Origin: Bacteroidales bacterium
Lineage (GTDB): Bacteria; Bacteroidota; Bacteroidia; Bacteroidales; Lentimicrobiaceae
Direction: 5' to 3'
Assembly (NCBI GenBank): GCA_016788045.1
Contig: JAEUTG010000026.1
Span: forward strand, 1-52,092
DNA: 52,092 bases
The notes under the pieces: model-generated
Databases searched by the model: none
Told to the model about the DNA's origin: nothing
The model's input: the letters and a program-made list of their open reading frames with translations, nothing else
Program-made: the position numbers and the translations under genes
Shown: positions 8,719 through 20,798 of the stretch, in pieces
Position numbering within the stretch: the stretch's first letter is position 1
Layout of the letters: the number at the start of each line of letters is the position of its first letter

Positions 8719-10707
8719 TCAACGGACAATCACCATAGAACGGGTTGCGGTAAATTTCTCTGTCTCCAGACGGTAAAAATACCTTCCCGGCTGCAGATTC
8801 CTGAGTCCGGCCACCACCAGGTGTCTGCCGGCGCCCATCTGTCCGTCGGCGAGTTGTGCCACCATCTGACCGTAGATATCATAAACCACCAGCTTAACCT
8901 CCGAGGCAGCCGGAAGGCTGAATCCGATGCTGGTAGAGGTGTTTGCCGGGTTCGGGTAATTCTGTTCCAGATTTGCCTGCTGCAATTCCGGATCGCTGAT
9001 TCCGATCGAGGGATCGTAATAGAGAAACTGCAGACACCAGTTGTTGAGTGTACCACTGTTTCCCGAACCTCCGTCGTTGATGCGCATCTGCCAGTTCCCG
9101 GCAAGCGGTTTTCCGTTGAAGGCGCTGAGCGGCATCTCAGGGATGTACCTTCCGGTGAAGGGAGCCTGAGCTTCTGAAACCGGCACATCGGCCTGGTCGT
9201 CGAAAATGGTGTTGGTGTAATGGTCACCTTCTCCTCCGTTACGGTCGCTCAGCATGACTGCGGTATCATCCTCACCCTTAAGGATCAGCCTCAGTTCGCC
9301 GGTGCGGGTATGCGAAATGTCAACCTTCACATTCAGATCGAGAATGTCGCCGGGGGAAGTGATCTCAATTTCGTCGTAGGTATTCTGAAAATCGTTGATG
9401 GCAAGGGGGGTGTTTCCTGAGCACTGATCAACCGATACAAAATAATCAACCTGGTACGAAAACATGCTCTCAGGAGCCTGCGTGCCCGGTGGATTGATTC
9501 CCCGGCCTCCTTCAGGCAGGGTGGCTGTGAGCCGTCCCATGGAATCCTGGAGGGCAAAGTAATAAAAAACTTCGGTGCCCACGGGGAACCCCGGGATCAT
9601 AAAAGTATAGAGGTTGCCGGTAGCTGAAACGGGCAGTACATAGTTGAATTCAAGACCTCCGGTACTGTAATAAAGCCTCGGGGCATTTTCTCCCTCAGCG
9701 ACCGGGTTGTTGCTGTTTACAGTAAGCACCGCCTCTCGGGCATCAGCCGAGCTGCCCGACACCAGCGGTTCATGAAAAAGGCTGATCCGCTGATCCCAGG
9801 CCTGTGCGGCAATGTTGGCAATAGCGGCCCGAACAAAAGCAACAAAGTAATCCATGTTCAGGATCGGAATATCATCACCGGTGGTGTGATAGTATTCATT
9901 GAAATCGTACCAGTCTTCGATGGCCAGAAAAGCGGGGTAGCCAAACTCCCAGAAAGAGGCATGATCACTGGCTGTAGTGTAGTAATAATTGTGGCTGAAC
10001 TGCGGCTGGTAAAGGGCTGTGGTTGTAATGTAATCGTTGGTGAATGCCTGGGAAAAATCGTTGGTCGCTATGGTGTAGGTGTAATCGTTGTCTGAGTCCC
10101 AGGCAATCATGTCGAGGTTAAGCACCCCCAGGATCTGATGTCCCTGAAGAAAAGCCTGCTCTGCATAGGCATAGCTGCCCACAAGCCCGATCTCTTCTTC
10201 GTCCCATGCGGCAAAGCGTATGGTGTAATCGAAATCAAAGGGAGCCAGGATGCGGGCTGCTTCCAGCACTGCTACCGTACCCGAACCATTGTCGTCGGCC
10301 CCCGGTGCGGTGGAGCCTGAAGGCATATTGTCGTAATGGCCACAGATGATAAACTCTTTCTCAGGGTATTTGATGCCTGTTTTGGTAGCAATCACATTCT
10401 CACCCCGGTTGCCGCTGAAAGTCTGAACCTCCGGGGTGTAGCCGAATTCGCTGAATTTCTGATAAATGAAGTCGGCCGCTTTGGCATTGTTCGGGTTCAG
10501 GTAATGCCGCGACTGAATGGCGGAGGTGATTCCATCAATGGTAACCGTGGTATCTCCTGCCAGTTGCCGGATAAGCAGCAATACGGAATTATGATCGGCC
10601 AGTTGCGACAAGGAATCAACAAAAGGGCTGTAAGCGAGCTGGGCCTGGGTTTTCAAACCCGGAAATGCCAGCAGGCTGAACAATGTCAGAATCCTTAAAT
10701 GCTTCAT
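8719..10707 (-). CDS. T9SS-exported M28 aminopeptidase-like metallopeptidase
   Basis: 662 residues. Residues 1-23 form a signal peptide (ending TQAQ). The M28 dizinc peptidase domain (about 95-310) keeps the expected ligands: H124 in CGHYD, D138 in GADDNGSG, the E170/E171 pair in WDEEE, D199 in NLDM and H249 in SDHASF. After a linker comes a P/proprotein-convertase-like beta domain (about 435-565, ending NNWCLQF) and a C-terminal T9SS type A sorting domain (about 580-662, starting NYPNPANTSTSIGFSL), so the protein should be exported by T9SS and kept at the surface or released. It sits 25 bases after secA and 49 before pyrH, apparently inside a housekeeping transcription unit, an unusual position for a secreted peptidase. 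The exact substrate is unknown. Confidence 0.92.
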   Translation of the reverse strand: MKHLRILTLFSLLAFPGLKTQAQLAYSPFVDSLSQLADHNSVLLLIRQLAGDTTVTIDGITSAIQSRHYLNPNNAKAADFIYQKFSEFGYTPEVQTFSGNRGENVIATKTGIKYPEKEFIICGHYDNMPSGSTAPGADDNGSGTVAVLEAARILAPFDFDYTIRFAAWDEEEIGLVGSYAYAEQAFLQGHQILGVLNLDMIAWDSDNDYTYTIATNDFSQAFTNDYITTTALYQPQFSHNYYYTTASDHASFWEFGYPAFLAIEDWYDFNEYYHTTGDDIPILNMDYFVAFVRAAIANIAAQAWDQRISLFHEPLVSGSSADAREAVLTVNSNNPVAEGENAPRLYYSTGGLEFNYVLPVSATGNLYTFMIPGFPVGTEVFYYFALQDSMGRLTATLPEGGRGINPPGTQAPESMFSYQVDYFVSVDQCSGNTPLAINDFQNTYDEIEITSPGDILDLNVKVDISHTRTGELRLILKGEDDTAVMLSDRNGGEGDHYTNTIFDDQADVPVSEAQAPFTGRYIPEMPLSAFNGKPLAGNWQMRINDGGSGNSGTLNNWCLQFLYYDPSIGISDPELQQANLEQNYPNPANTSTSIGFSLPAASEVKLVVYDIYGQMVAQLADGQMGAGRHLVVAGLRNLQPGRYFYRLETEKFTATRSMVIVR

Positions 10708-10732
10708 AATGAAACAGTTTTAATGTATGGTG

Positions 10733-14023
<3,291 letters not shown>

Positions 14024-14118
14024 AAAAGATTTGTTTAACAGAAAGTGCCGGAATCAGCCCGGCGTTTTTTACAGGTTCACTGCAGTACACAAAACATGCC
14101 GCGGCCGGCTTTCACCCG

Positions 14119-14126
14119 CAAAGTTA
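14119..14126 (-). promoter_or_regulatory. -7 element upstream of secA
   Basis: On the minus strand TAACTTTG matches TAnnTTTG exactly, 95 bases before the secA start. No good TTG is found at the -33 distance, so this is a partial promoter match. Confidence 0.4.
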
Positions 14127-14204
14127 TACAATTTAGAAACAGAGATGGATTAAATATGGGTTAAGGCGTAGGTAAGCTCACTGCTTTGGCTGCACAAATG
14201 GCAT

Positions 14205-14236
14205 GAAATAAAAAAGCCGCGACAGATTGTCACGGC
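14205..14236 (-). terminator. Terminator after the DUF2795 gene
   Basis: On the minus strand an 8-bp stem with one G-T pair (GCCGTGAC / GTCGCGGC, 5-base loop) is followed directly by TTTTTT. It lies just past the DUF2795 stop and separates that gene from secA. Confidence 0.8.
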
Positions 14237-14244
14237 ACCTCTCT

Positions 14245-14466
14245 TTAGTATTCATCTTCGTGGAAGAAGAAATCTTCCTTGGACGGGTAATCGGGCCACA
14301 GGTCTTCGATACTGTCGTAAACTTCTCCTTCGTCTTCAATTTCCTGAAGGTTCTCTATTACTTCCATAGGCGCACCTGATCTGATGCTGAAATCAATCAA
14401 TTCTTCTTTCGTTGCGGGCCAGGGAGCATCCTCAAGTTTGGATGCCAGTTCTAATGTCCAGTACAT
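14245..14466 (-). CDS. DUF2795 family small acidic protein
   Basis: 73 residues, strongly acidic at the C-terminus (EDFFFHEDEY). The body (MYWTLELASKLEDAPWPATKEELIDF, written here in part as LEDAPWPATKEELIDF, then SGAPMEVIENLQE) matches the short DUF2795 proteins conserved next to secA or in similar places in many Bacteroidota. Function is not known. It has its own consensus promoter and its own terminator, so it is an independent transcript between the PduO-type gene and secA. Confidence 0.8.
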   Translation of the reverse strand: MYWTLELASKLEDAPWPATKEELIDFSIRSGAPMEVIENLQEIEDEGEVYDSIEDLWPDYPSKEDFFFHEDEY

Positions 14467-14497
14467 TGTAAGGATAATTTACAGGTTTAAAATTTTG

Positions 14498-14527
14498 CAA
14501 AAGTAAGCTTATTTCAGTCAATTTCAA
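14498..14527 (-). promoter_or_regulatory. Consensus promoter for the DUF2795 gene
   Basis: On the minus strand TTG (14525-14527), a 19-base spacer and TACTTTTG (14498-14505), an ideal match to the Bacteroidota promoter. The leader would be about 25 bases. Confidence 0.75.
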
Positions 14528-14578
14528 TTTTAAAACGGGCACGGGAATTAAATGTTCAATCCATGCTTTAAAAATCAT

Positions 14579-15148
14579 TTAAATCCTTGCTTTCCAGGTT
14601 GTTTCGGTGGCATTGTTGTCGTACAGAAACTTCCTTGCAAGAACAAAAAGGAAATCTGACAGCCGGTTGAGGTATTTGACTACCTGATCACCCTGCAGGG
14701 TGTCCGGTTCGTTTTCAACCAGCCTGATCGAAAGCCTTTCCCCGCGACGGCAAACACACCTTGCGACATGGCAGAGCGACGAAGCAGGATGACCTCCGGG
14801 TAATATAAACGAAGTGAGGGCCGGCAAGGTTACATTCATGGCATCAATTTTCGATTCAAGGAGCAGAATATCTTCTTCAGACAAGCCCGGGAGGGGCTTT
14901 AGCTTTGCTCCGGGGTCTGCAGCCAGCAGCGACTCCGCGGTAAAGACCCTGTCCTGTATCTCCAGCAGCAATACCCGGGTTTCCTCATCAATCTCCTGAT
15001 CCCGGATGAGGCCGATAAACGAATTGAGCTCATCAAGTGTACCGTATGCCTCTATTCTTTCATGGTATTTAGGGACACGGGTTCCACCGATAAGCGACGT
15101 TTCTCCTTTGTCGCCTGTTTTGGTATATATTTTCCACTCGGGATTCAT
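14579..15148 (-). CDS. PduO-type ATP:cob(I)alamin adenosyltransferase
   Basis: 189 residues, full length. Transfers the adenosyl group of ATP to reduced cobalamin to form coenzyme B12. The signature N-terminus (YTKTGDKGETSLIGG near residues 8-22, then YGTLDELNSFIG) binds ATP, and the later helices contain RCVCRRGERLSIRL and YLNRLSDFLFVLAR as in the family. It is the last gene of a four-gene minus-strand group after comM, a methyltransferase and the ABC ATPase. It links functionally to the riboswitch-controlled B12 uptake operon at 37-41 kb. The PduO class is clear; the role in assimilation or in salvage cannot be separated. Confidence 0.93.
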   Translation of the reverse strand: MNPEWKIYTKTGDKGETSLIGGTRVPKYHERIEAYGTLDELNSFIGLIRDQEIDEETRVLLLEIQDRVFTAESLLAADPGAKLKPLPGLSEEDILLLESKIDAMNVTLPALTSFILPGGHPASSLCHVARCVCRRGERLSIRLVENEPDTLQGDQVVKYLNRLSDFLFVLARKFLYDNNATETTWKARI

Positions 15149-15217
15149 CTGAACTTAAGGTTGGTTATTGAAGGGTCGGAAAAGAACAACCCGCAGACCG
15201 GAATGTTCAGCGGTGAT

Positions 15218-15940
15218 TCAAGAACCTTTGTAATAATTCATGGTCCTGATTTCACCATTCATTTCATCAGAAGCAATAAGGCCATCAGACAACCGTACAA
15301 TGCGGTGTGCATGACGGGCAATGTCTTCTTCATGGGTAACCAGGATGATGGTATTGCCTGCCTTGTGGATCTCTTCAATCAGGCCCATGATCTCCACCGA
15401 GGTTTTCGAGTCAAGGTTACCGGTTGGTTCATCGGCCAGAATGATGGAGGGATTGTTTACCATGGCCCTGGCGATGGCCACGCGCTGCCGCTGTCCTCCG
15501 GAAAGCTCGTTGGGCTTGTGTTTCACGCGGTCGGTAAGCTTTACATTGTCGAGTACCTCCATGGCCCGCTGAAAACGGTCGGCTTTGGCATATCCGGCAT
15601 AGATCATTGGCAGGGCCACATTCTCCAGCGCAGTGAGCCTCGGCAGCAGGTTAAAAGTCTGAAATACAAACCCGATCTCCTTGTTGCGGATTTCAGCCAG
15701 TTCATTGTCGGGCAGCTTGCTTACATCCATACCGTTGAGCCAGTAGCTGCCACCGGTAGGAGTGTCGAGACAGCCCAGGAGGTTCATCAGGGTTGATTTC
15801 CCCGAGCCCGACGGCCCCATTAAAGCCACATATTCATTCTTTTTTATGCTCAGATCCACCCCCCTGAGGGCGCGTACTACTTCAGTTCCTACCTTGAAAA
15901 AACGGGTAATCCCGTCGAGGCGTATAATTTCCTGATTCAT
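15218..15940 (-). CDS. LolD/MacB-type ABC transporter ATP-binding protein
   Basis: 240 residues. Contains Walker [10 protein letters not shown] (about 42-50), Q-loop, signature [14 protein letters not shown], Walker [14 protein letters not shown] and the H-loop THEED. The closely similar families are LolD, MacB and FtsE, which power lipoprotein release, efflux or envelope processes rather than nutrient import. No permease gene is adjacent (a methyltransferase lies upstream and the cobalamin adenosyltransferase downstream), so the partner must be encoded elsewhere. The start gives the usual N-terminus ([18 protein letters not shown]). Confidence 0.9.
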   Translation of the reverse strand: MNQEIIRLDGITRFFKVGTEVVRALRGVDLSIKKNEYVALMGPSGSGKSTLMNLLGCLDTPTGGSYWLNGMDVSKLPDNELAEIRNKEIGFVFQTFNLLPRLTALENVALPMIYAGYAKADRFQRAMEVLDNVKLTDRVKHKPNELSGGQRQRVAIARAMVNNPSIILADEPTGNLDSKTSVEIMGLIEEIHKAGNTIILVTHEEDIARHAHRIVRLSDGLIASDEMNGEIRTMNYYKGS

Positions 15941-15981
15941 GCCGGATTTTTTATCTTAACGAACAAAAGTAGGAATAATTG

Positions 15982-16779
15982 TCAGAAACGGATGATAAAA
16001 TGCTGCCTGCCCAGCTCCCTTCTGAAAAACAAAATCCCCATCCAGAAAAGGTCGATGCTGACCCTGACCGACTCATGTTTCCTGATGGTTTCCCAGGCTT
16101 CTTCCATTTCCGGTGACCAGTGGATGTCGTGAAAAACAAACACTGAATCGTTGGCTGCATGTTTCTCGAGGCGGTTGAAATAACTGAGGGTTCCTTTTTT
16201 CGTGTGGTTCCCGTCGATAAAGGCAAAGTCGATCACCCCCGTGCGTTGCATCAGGCCTGGCAGCACCACATCGAAGTTGCCCACGATAAATTCTGTTGCG
16301 GTGGCACCCAGGGCTTTCAGGTTTTTTTCGGCAAATTCAGCCGTTGAAGCACAGCCTTCCATCGCAAGGAAAGTGCTGTCGGGTGATGCTGAAACCTGAT
16401 ACATTGAGCTGATTCCCACAGAGGTGCCCATTTCAAGGATTACCTTTGGTTTGTAATACTTCACCATCCGGTGGAGCAACCTGCCCTGTTTTACCGGAAT
16501 GCCCGAACGGGCGGCAATATCCTTAACCCTGCGCAGGCTGGTGGAGTATTTGGCCCGCCCTTTGCCGGCCCCGAAATCAATCACCTCTACCAGGTTGGGG
16601 TTCCTCAGCAGCAGGCTCCGAAGTTTTTCAACCTGCTGGTATTCAGGGTGTTCGCTTTTGTCGTTAAGCACATTGCTGACGAAATCAAACACAAACGGCG
16701 AATGTATGCCATGTCTGGTTTTGGCTTTCAACCGGTAGGAAATGTACCTCGATGCAATAAACAGCGGACGGCTTATCAT
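15982..16779 (-). CDS. Class I SAM-dependent O-methyltransferase-like protein
   Basis: 265 residues. The core has the SAM-binding motif I VILEMGTSVGISSMYQ (about 115-130), an acidic post-I strand, and the FIDGNHTKKGTLSYF motif typical of catechol/caffeoyl-type methyltransferases, then VFHDIHWSPEM near residue 215. Residues 1-100 are basic (YISYRLKAKTRHGIHSPFV) and widespread in Bacteroidota homologues. Substrate unknown. It is 24 bases after comM and 41 before the ABC ATPase on the same strand, so likely co-transcribed. Confidence 0.82.
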   Translation of the reverse strand: MISRPLFIASRYISYRLKAKTRHGIHSPFVFDFVSNVLNDKSEHPEYQQVEKLRSLLLRNPNLVEVIDFGAGKGRAKYSTSLRRVKDIAARSGIPVKQGRLLHRMVKYYKPKVILEMGTSVGISSMYQVSASPDSTFLAMEGCASTAEFAEKNLKALGATATEFIVGNFDVVLPGLMQRTGVIDFAFIDGNHTKKGTLSYFNRLEKHAANDSVFVFHDIHWSPEMEEAWETIRKHESVRVSIDLFWMGILFFRRELGRQHFIIRF

Positions 16780-16803
16780 GGGACAAAAGTATAAAAAACT
16801 TAA

Positions 16804-18342
16804 TCAGCCGCCCCATGTTTCACGGTCGAGGCTGCGGTAATGAATGGCTTCAGCGAGGTGGTCGGGCCGGATCTCCGGGCTGGCGTCGAGATCGGCGATG
16901 GTACGGGCGACCTTGAGAATGCGGTCGTATGCCCTGGCCGACAGGCTGAGTTTTTCCATGGCATTCTTCAGCAGGGCATGGCCGGCGTCGTCGATTTTGC
17001 AGAGGGTGCGGAGCATCTTGCTGCTCATCTGGGCGTTGGCGTGGATTTCCCTGTTCTCTTTATAACGCTCTTCCTGAATGAGCCTTGCTTTCACCACCCG
17101 TTCTCGGATAGCATCGCTGCGCTCCGAAATCCGTACATCCGACAATTCGCGGAAAGGTACCGGCACAACCTCCACATGAATGTCAATGCGATCGAGCAGC
17201 GGACCCGATATTTTGTTGAGGTATTTCTGCACCACCCCCGGGGCACACACGCACTCCTTGTCAGGATGGTTATAATACCCGCAGGGGCAGGGGTTCATCG
17301 AGGCCACCAGCATAAAACTGGCCGGATACTCCACCGTGAGCCGCGCCCTCGACACGGAAATCATCCGGTCTTCGAGCGGCTGCCGCAGCACTTCCAGCAC
17401 GGTGCGTTTGAATTCAGGCAACTCATCCAGAAAAAGCACCCCGTTGTGGGCCAGCGAGATTTCGCCAGGCTGGGGGTTGGATCCGCCCCCGACAAGGGCT
17501 ACATCGCTGATGGTGTGGTGCGGACTGCGGAATGGCCTCACCGAGATGAGCGAGGCATTGCGGCTCATTTTCCCGGCTACCGAGTGTATCTTGGTGGTTT
17601 CGAGGGCTTCGTGGAGGTTGAGCGGGGGCAGGATGGAAGGCAGTCGTTTGGCCAGCATGGTCTTACCCGATCCCGGGGGACCAATCAGGATCACGTTGTG
17701 GCCCCCTGCTGCCGCGATCTCCAGCGCCCGCTTGATGTTCTCCTGACCCTTGACATCCGAAAAATCAAACTCATACTCATTGAGCTGGGCATAAAACTCA
17801 TCACGGGTATTCACAATTTCGCGCTCCAGGGTAGCATCCCCGTTGAAGAAATGAATCACATCGATCATGTTTTCCACCCCATAAACTTCTAGGTCGCTCA
17901 CAATGGCAGCTTCCCGGGCATTCTGCTTCGGCAGGATAAACCCCTTAAAGCCCTGTTTGCGCGCCTCAATGGCAATGGGCAGGGCCCCCTTGATGGGCTG
18001 CAGGCTGCCGTCGAGCGAAAGCTCACCCATGATGATGTAGTCGCCCACCTGGTCGCTTCTGATCTGCTCCGAAGCAGCGAGGATGCCGATGGCGATGGTG
18101 AGGTCGTAGGCAGAACCCTCCTTGCGGATATCGGCCGGGGCCATGTTGATGACGATCTTTTTTCCGGGAATGCGGTAGCCGATGTTACGCAGGGCCGCTT
18201 CAATCCGCTGATGGCTCTCTTTTACGGCGCTGTCGGGCAGGCCGACCATAAAAAACTGAATGCCGTTGTCCATATTCACCTCTACCGTGATGGTGATGGC
18301 ATGGATGCCCATGATGGCGCTACCGAATGTCTTGATAAGCAT
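16804..18342 (-). CDS. comM: YifB/ComM-type Mg-chelatase-like AAA+ ATPase
   Basis: 512 residues, standard for YifB/ComM. The N-terminal Lon-like domain (about 1-160, MLIKTFGSAIMGI) is followed by an AAA+ module with Walker A GPPGSGKTMLAKRLP (about 220), a Walker B region near LFLDELPEF, and the family hallmark MNPCPCGYYNHP with further cysteines (CVCAP) and GPLLDRIDIHVEV. ComM is a helicase that promotes branch migration during natural transformation in the bacteria where it has been tested; the role here is inferred. It is the first gene of a four-gene group and has a consensus promoter. Confidence 0.95.
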   Translation of the reverse strand: MLIKTFGSAIMGIHAITITVEVNMDNGIQFFMVGLPDSAVKESHQRIEAALRNIGYRIPGKKIVINMAPADIRKEGSAYDLTIAIGILAASEQIRSDQVGDYIIMGELSLDGSLQPIKGALPIAIEARKQGFKGFILPKQNAREAAIVSDLEVYGVENMIDVIHFFNGDATLEREIVNTRDEFYAQLNEYEFDFSDVKGQENIKRALEIAAAGGHNVILIGPPGSGKTMLAKRLPSILPPLNLHEALETTKIHSVAGKMSRNASLISVRPFRSPHHTISDVALVGGGSNPQPGEISLAHNGVLFLDELPEFKRTVLEVLRQPLEDRMISVSRARLTVEYPASFMLVASMNPCPCGYYNHPDKECVCAPGVVQKYLNKISGPLLDRIDIHVEVVPVPFRELSDVRISERSDAIRERVVKARLIQEERYKENREIHANAQMSSKMLRTLCKIDDAGHALLKNAMEKLSLSARAYDRILKVARTIADLDASPEIRPDHLAEAIHYRSLDRETWGG

Positions 18343-18394
18343 AGCAATATTGTATAATTGTAACGTAACCGGATAAACAGGGTATTTTATAAAG

Positions 18395-18425
18395 CAAACA
18401 TAAGTGAAATTGAGGGAAATAGCAA
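18395..18425 (-). promoter_or_regulatory. Promoter for the comM group
   Basis: On the minus strand TTG (18423-18425), a 20-base spacer, and TATGTTTG (18395-18402). The leader would be near 45-50 bases. Confidence 0.65.
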
Positions 18426-18489
18426 ATGGCCGATGATAATCAGTCGGCAGAAGGTTGGCAATGGCTCAGAAACAAGCAGACAACGGTTG

Positions 18490-18783
18490 TTATTTGAGGC
18501 CCCGCTCTTTCAGAACCTCCTTCAGGGCCTTGTCGTTTTTTGAATTGTTGGCCAGTTTATAAATAAAATAGAGCGGGATCAGGGTCAGCAGCCCCAGTGT
18601 GCTTTTCAGGATGCTCCAGACAATGATGCCGATCATAAATCCGATGATAAAGGCATTCAGAATGGTTCTGGATTTCAGCTTTTTTGCTTCGGTTTTCAGT
18701 TCATCGTCCGTTAGACCGGCGAAATCTTTCTCTTCCATTTTTGAGTTCAAAGGGTTAAACAATTCTGGGTTCATTTTGGACAT
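18490..18783 (-). CDS. Small two-segment membrane protein, unknown function
   Basis: 97 residues. A polar N-terminus with an acidic helix (MEEKDFAGLTDDELKTEAKKL) leads into two adjacent hydrophobic stretches (about 42-60 AFIIGFMIGIIVWSILK and 64-78 LGLLTLIPLYFIY), followed by a basic tail (ALKEVLKERGLK). I do not recognise a named family, although similar short proteins are common in Bacteroidota. An internal methionine at residue 16 (MEEKDF) is an alternative start. It stands apart from comM, which has its own promoter. Confidence 0.7.
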   Translation of the reverse strand: MSKMNPELFNPLNSKMEEKDFAGLTDDELKTEAKKLKSRTILNAFIIGFMIGIIVWSILKSTLGLLTLIPLYFIYKLANNSKNDKALKEVLKERGLK

Positions 18784-18989
18784 ATCCTGCGGTGTAACAG
18801 GCTATTGTGGTTTTGTTCAGCTTTATACAGAAACAAGTCAAATTACAGAATTGTTTGATTAGAACTCTGGCAGGTGAAACAAACTTACTGAAAAGTACTT
18901 TGGAGGGAAAAGTCGGAATTATCAGTCTTAAAGATATTTCATTCTGAATAAAGCTATTGGGTCAAAAAGAATTACTCAACCTTTTTTTA

Positions 18990-19382
18990 CTATTGAAAAT
19001 CAGGAAGAATGCTTTTTCCGCTGGTTATGGGAGCATGTGTTTTCCGGAGTCTTTTTTCGGCTTTGTGTATTTCTCTTTTGAGAAAATCATTAATCTTCTG
19101 TCGTCCGGTTCTCTTGTAAGTAAACCTTAATGATGGGTCAGACATAAAACCTGTTTTCTGATTTATAATCCAGTCAGGATCCGAAAAGTGAGAAATTAAG
19201 ATGTCATTGAGCCTGTTTCTCAGAACAACTTCAAAAACACCAAGTAATGGATGAAAGGCCTGTGAGGTCTTAAGATTGGCCTTATATAACCGGATAGCTT
19301 TTCTTTTTGAATATGCTGTAGCAATTAAATACCGATCAATTCTTGCAGCAGAAAAATACTGTCTGAAGTCTTTGTATTTCAT
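18990..19382 (-). pseudogene. Truncated Abi-like (Abi_2 / AbiD-F) protein
   Basis: 130 residues. The N-terminal part resembles Abi_2 family abortive-infection proteins: a start (FRQYFSAARIDRYLIA), then a central segment LKTSQAFHPLLGVFEVVLRNRLNDIL that matches the family core. Family members are usually well over 200 residues and continue with a conserved Phe-Gly-Phe-Trp region after a Gly-Lys motif. Here the frame stops right after SGKSILPDFQ, with two consecutive stop codons and no obvious continuation downstream. I infer a remnant, although a short functional version cannot be excluded. The gene is AT-rich compared with neighbours, which suggests transfer. It is divergent from the candidate small RNA next door. 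Confidence 0.55.
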
Positions 19383-19391
19383 TTTTTTATT

Positions 19392-19421
19392 TTGATTTTT
19401 TAATAAATGTTGCTATCTTTG
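19392..19421 (+). promoter_or_regulatory. Consensus promoter for the candidate small RNA
   Basis: TTG (19392-19394), a 19-base spacer and TATCTTTG (19414-19421), a perfect match to the Bacteroidota promoter. Expected start near 19428. No gene begins close downstream. Confidence 0.75.
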
Positions 19422-19427
19422 TAAGGT

Positions 19428-19510
19428 GATGCTTGGTAAAGCCTCTTATCCCCTGATAACGTAACCAAGTAAAAGAATAAAGACCTGTCAGTAATGATGG
19501 GTCTTTTTTA
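19428..19510 (+). ncRNA. Candidate independent small RNA of about 80 nt
   Basis: A consensus promoter is followed within 80 bases by a terminator, with no open frame between. The predicted RNA has an outer stem CTTGGT (19432-19437) / ACCAAG (19464-19469), enclosing an inner hairpin TTATC (19446-19450) / GATAA (19455-19459) with a CCCT loop, then a single-stranded A-rich linker and the terminator hairpin. I do not recognise a known Rfam family with certainty. It lies divergent to a broken Abi-like gene and about 330 bases before the barrel protein at 19839. Confidence 0.6.
19479..19509 (+). terminator. Intrinsic terminator of the candidate small RNA
   Basis: AAAGACC (19479-19485) pairs with GGTCTTT (19500-19506) and runs into six consecutive T residues (19504-19509). 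Confidence 0.8.
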
Positions 19511-19793
19511 TTCCGGTTTAAACCGGCTACTTATGAGTAAATAATAATAACCTTTCGTCCTTGAATACAACATCAATTAATTGAAGCAGTTGAATAGTTG
19601 CTTTTCTGATTTGACTAATTATCATTGCTACTATTTCCTTCCGAAATTACGAAAAAAACCATTTCATCCATTTTATGCCAGTCAATATCGATAGTTGCTT
19701 ACTCAAGCCGGCAAACAGGTTTCATCCCACCGTTCATTAACATTGTTTGGCACTAATTATGGTTCGTTAACAGCCTGAGCCGTTTACAGACTT

Positions 19794-19801
19794 TAAATTT
19801 G
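19794..19801 (+). promoter_or_regulatory. -7 element before the barrel protein at 19839
   Basis: TAAATTTG matches TAnnTTTG exactly, 37 bases before the start codon. No clear TTG at -33. The rest of 19511-19793 is AT-rich and shows no gene. Confidence 0.45.
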
Positions 19802-19838
19802 GTATGTATTCATTATTCAACCAACTAAACCCATTCTT

Positions 19839-20405
19839 ATGAAAAAATTATTGTTAGTTATTGCGGCTGCAACTGTTTTCACCTTCCACCTGCATGCCCA
19901 GCCGGAAAAGGGCGACTGGATTGCCTCCCTACAGGGAAGCTATGGCGTTGCGGGCGTAAAATCCGATTCTTACAGATACCACAACCTGCAACTGAAACCC
20001 GAACTGCTCAAAATGCTTAAGCACAATGTGGCGTTGGGCGTGGTGATGGGTGTTGACCATTCAGTAACATGGATGAAAAATTATCAACCGGATGTGGACC
20101 TCAGGACACGAAACCTTAATCTTCAGATTGGACCTGTAGTCAGGAAATACTTCGGTAACGCGAAACTCGTGCCCTATGCTGAATTGAGCGCCGGGGTGAA
20201 CTACTCGCATTACTACTCAAAATTCTCAGGCGAAAGCGGTTCATCCATCAGCAGTGCCGATGCCTTCATCCGCCCTGCCATAGGATTGAGTTACTGGATG
20301 AACAACAGGGTCAGTTTCAGCATCTCTGCCGGAACAGACCTCCTGAAACCCAGGTACCGCGAATTGCAGATCAACCTCGGGATCTCGGTAAAGCTGGGGA
20401 AATAG
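19839..20405 (+). CDS. Outer-membrane beta-barrel protein, OmpW/PorT-like size
   Basis: 188 residues with a clear signal peptide (MKKLLLVIAAATVFTFHLHAQ). The mature part alternates hydrophobic and polar residues in strands, has many aromatic residues, and ends in a short amphipathic strand (LQINLGISVKLGK), as expected of an eight-stranded outer-membrane barrel. Segments such as NLQIGPVVRKYF and PAIGLSYWMNNRVSFSI fit the generic outer-membrane beta-barrel domain. It stands alone with a -7 element close upstream. Function unknown; it may be structural or a transport pore. Confidence 0.8.
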   Translation: MKKLLLVIAAATVFTFHLHAQPEKGDWIASLQGSYGVAGVKSDSYRYHNLQLKPELLKMLKHNVALGVVMGVDHSVTWMKNYQPDVDLRTRNLNLQIGPVVRKYFGNAKLVPYAELSAGVNYSHYYSKFSGESGSSISSADAFIRPAIGLSYWMNNRVSFSISAGTDLLKPRYRELQINLGISVKLGK

Positions 20406-20479
20406 ATCTTTTTCGGCCATTTAAATCCTGTTTAAGCTGAAGGCAATCATTTTAGCTTACAAATAGACTGTTTAAACCT

Positions 20480-20579
20480 GTGGTGCAGTTGAGTTGCTAA
20501 AATACTCACACTGAGTCATATTGGGCGGGACAAGCTGCTCAGCCTGACATTCAATTAGTTAAGATCTCAACCGCACAAC
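20480..20579 (-). repeat. Dispersed repeat with inverted ends, copy 1
   Basis: Read on the minus strand it begins GTTGTGCGGTTGAG and contains ATGTCAGGCTGAGC and CAATATGACTCA, then ends CAACTGCACCAC. The same ordered blocks occur on the plus strand at 35493-35610. The ends form a short imperfect inverted repeat (GTTGTGC / GCACCAC). The remaining sequence from 20406 to 20798 shows no gene. Confidence 0.55.
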
Positions 20580-20798
20580 TCATTAAATTTAACAGTCTGA
20601 ATACAATAAAAGAAAAGACAATTCTTAGCACATTTACCGTCCGGTTCAACAGATTGGCTGTTTTGGTTGTTGTATGGTGTGGAAGATCGCGCTATTCTTC
20701 ACCGGAAGGCCGGTCAACCGGGCACACCGAAAGAATATTCAGGCCGTAGGTTTCCGTTTAAGCATTGCAAAAGGGTTGGATCATTGAAATTATCATTC

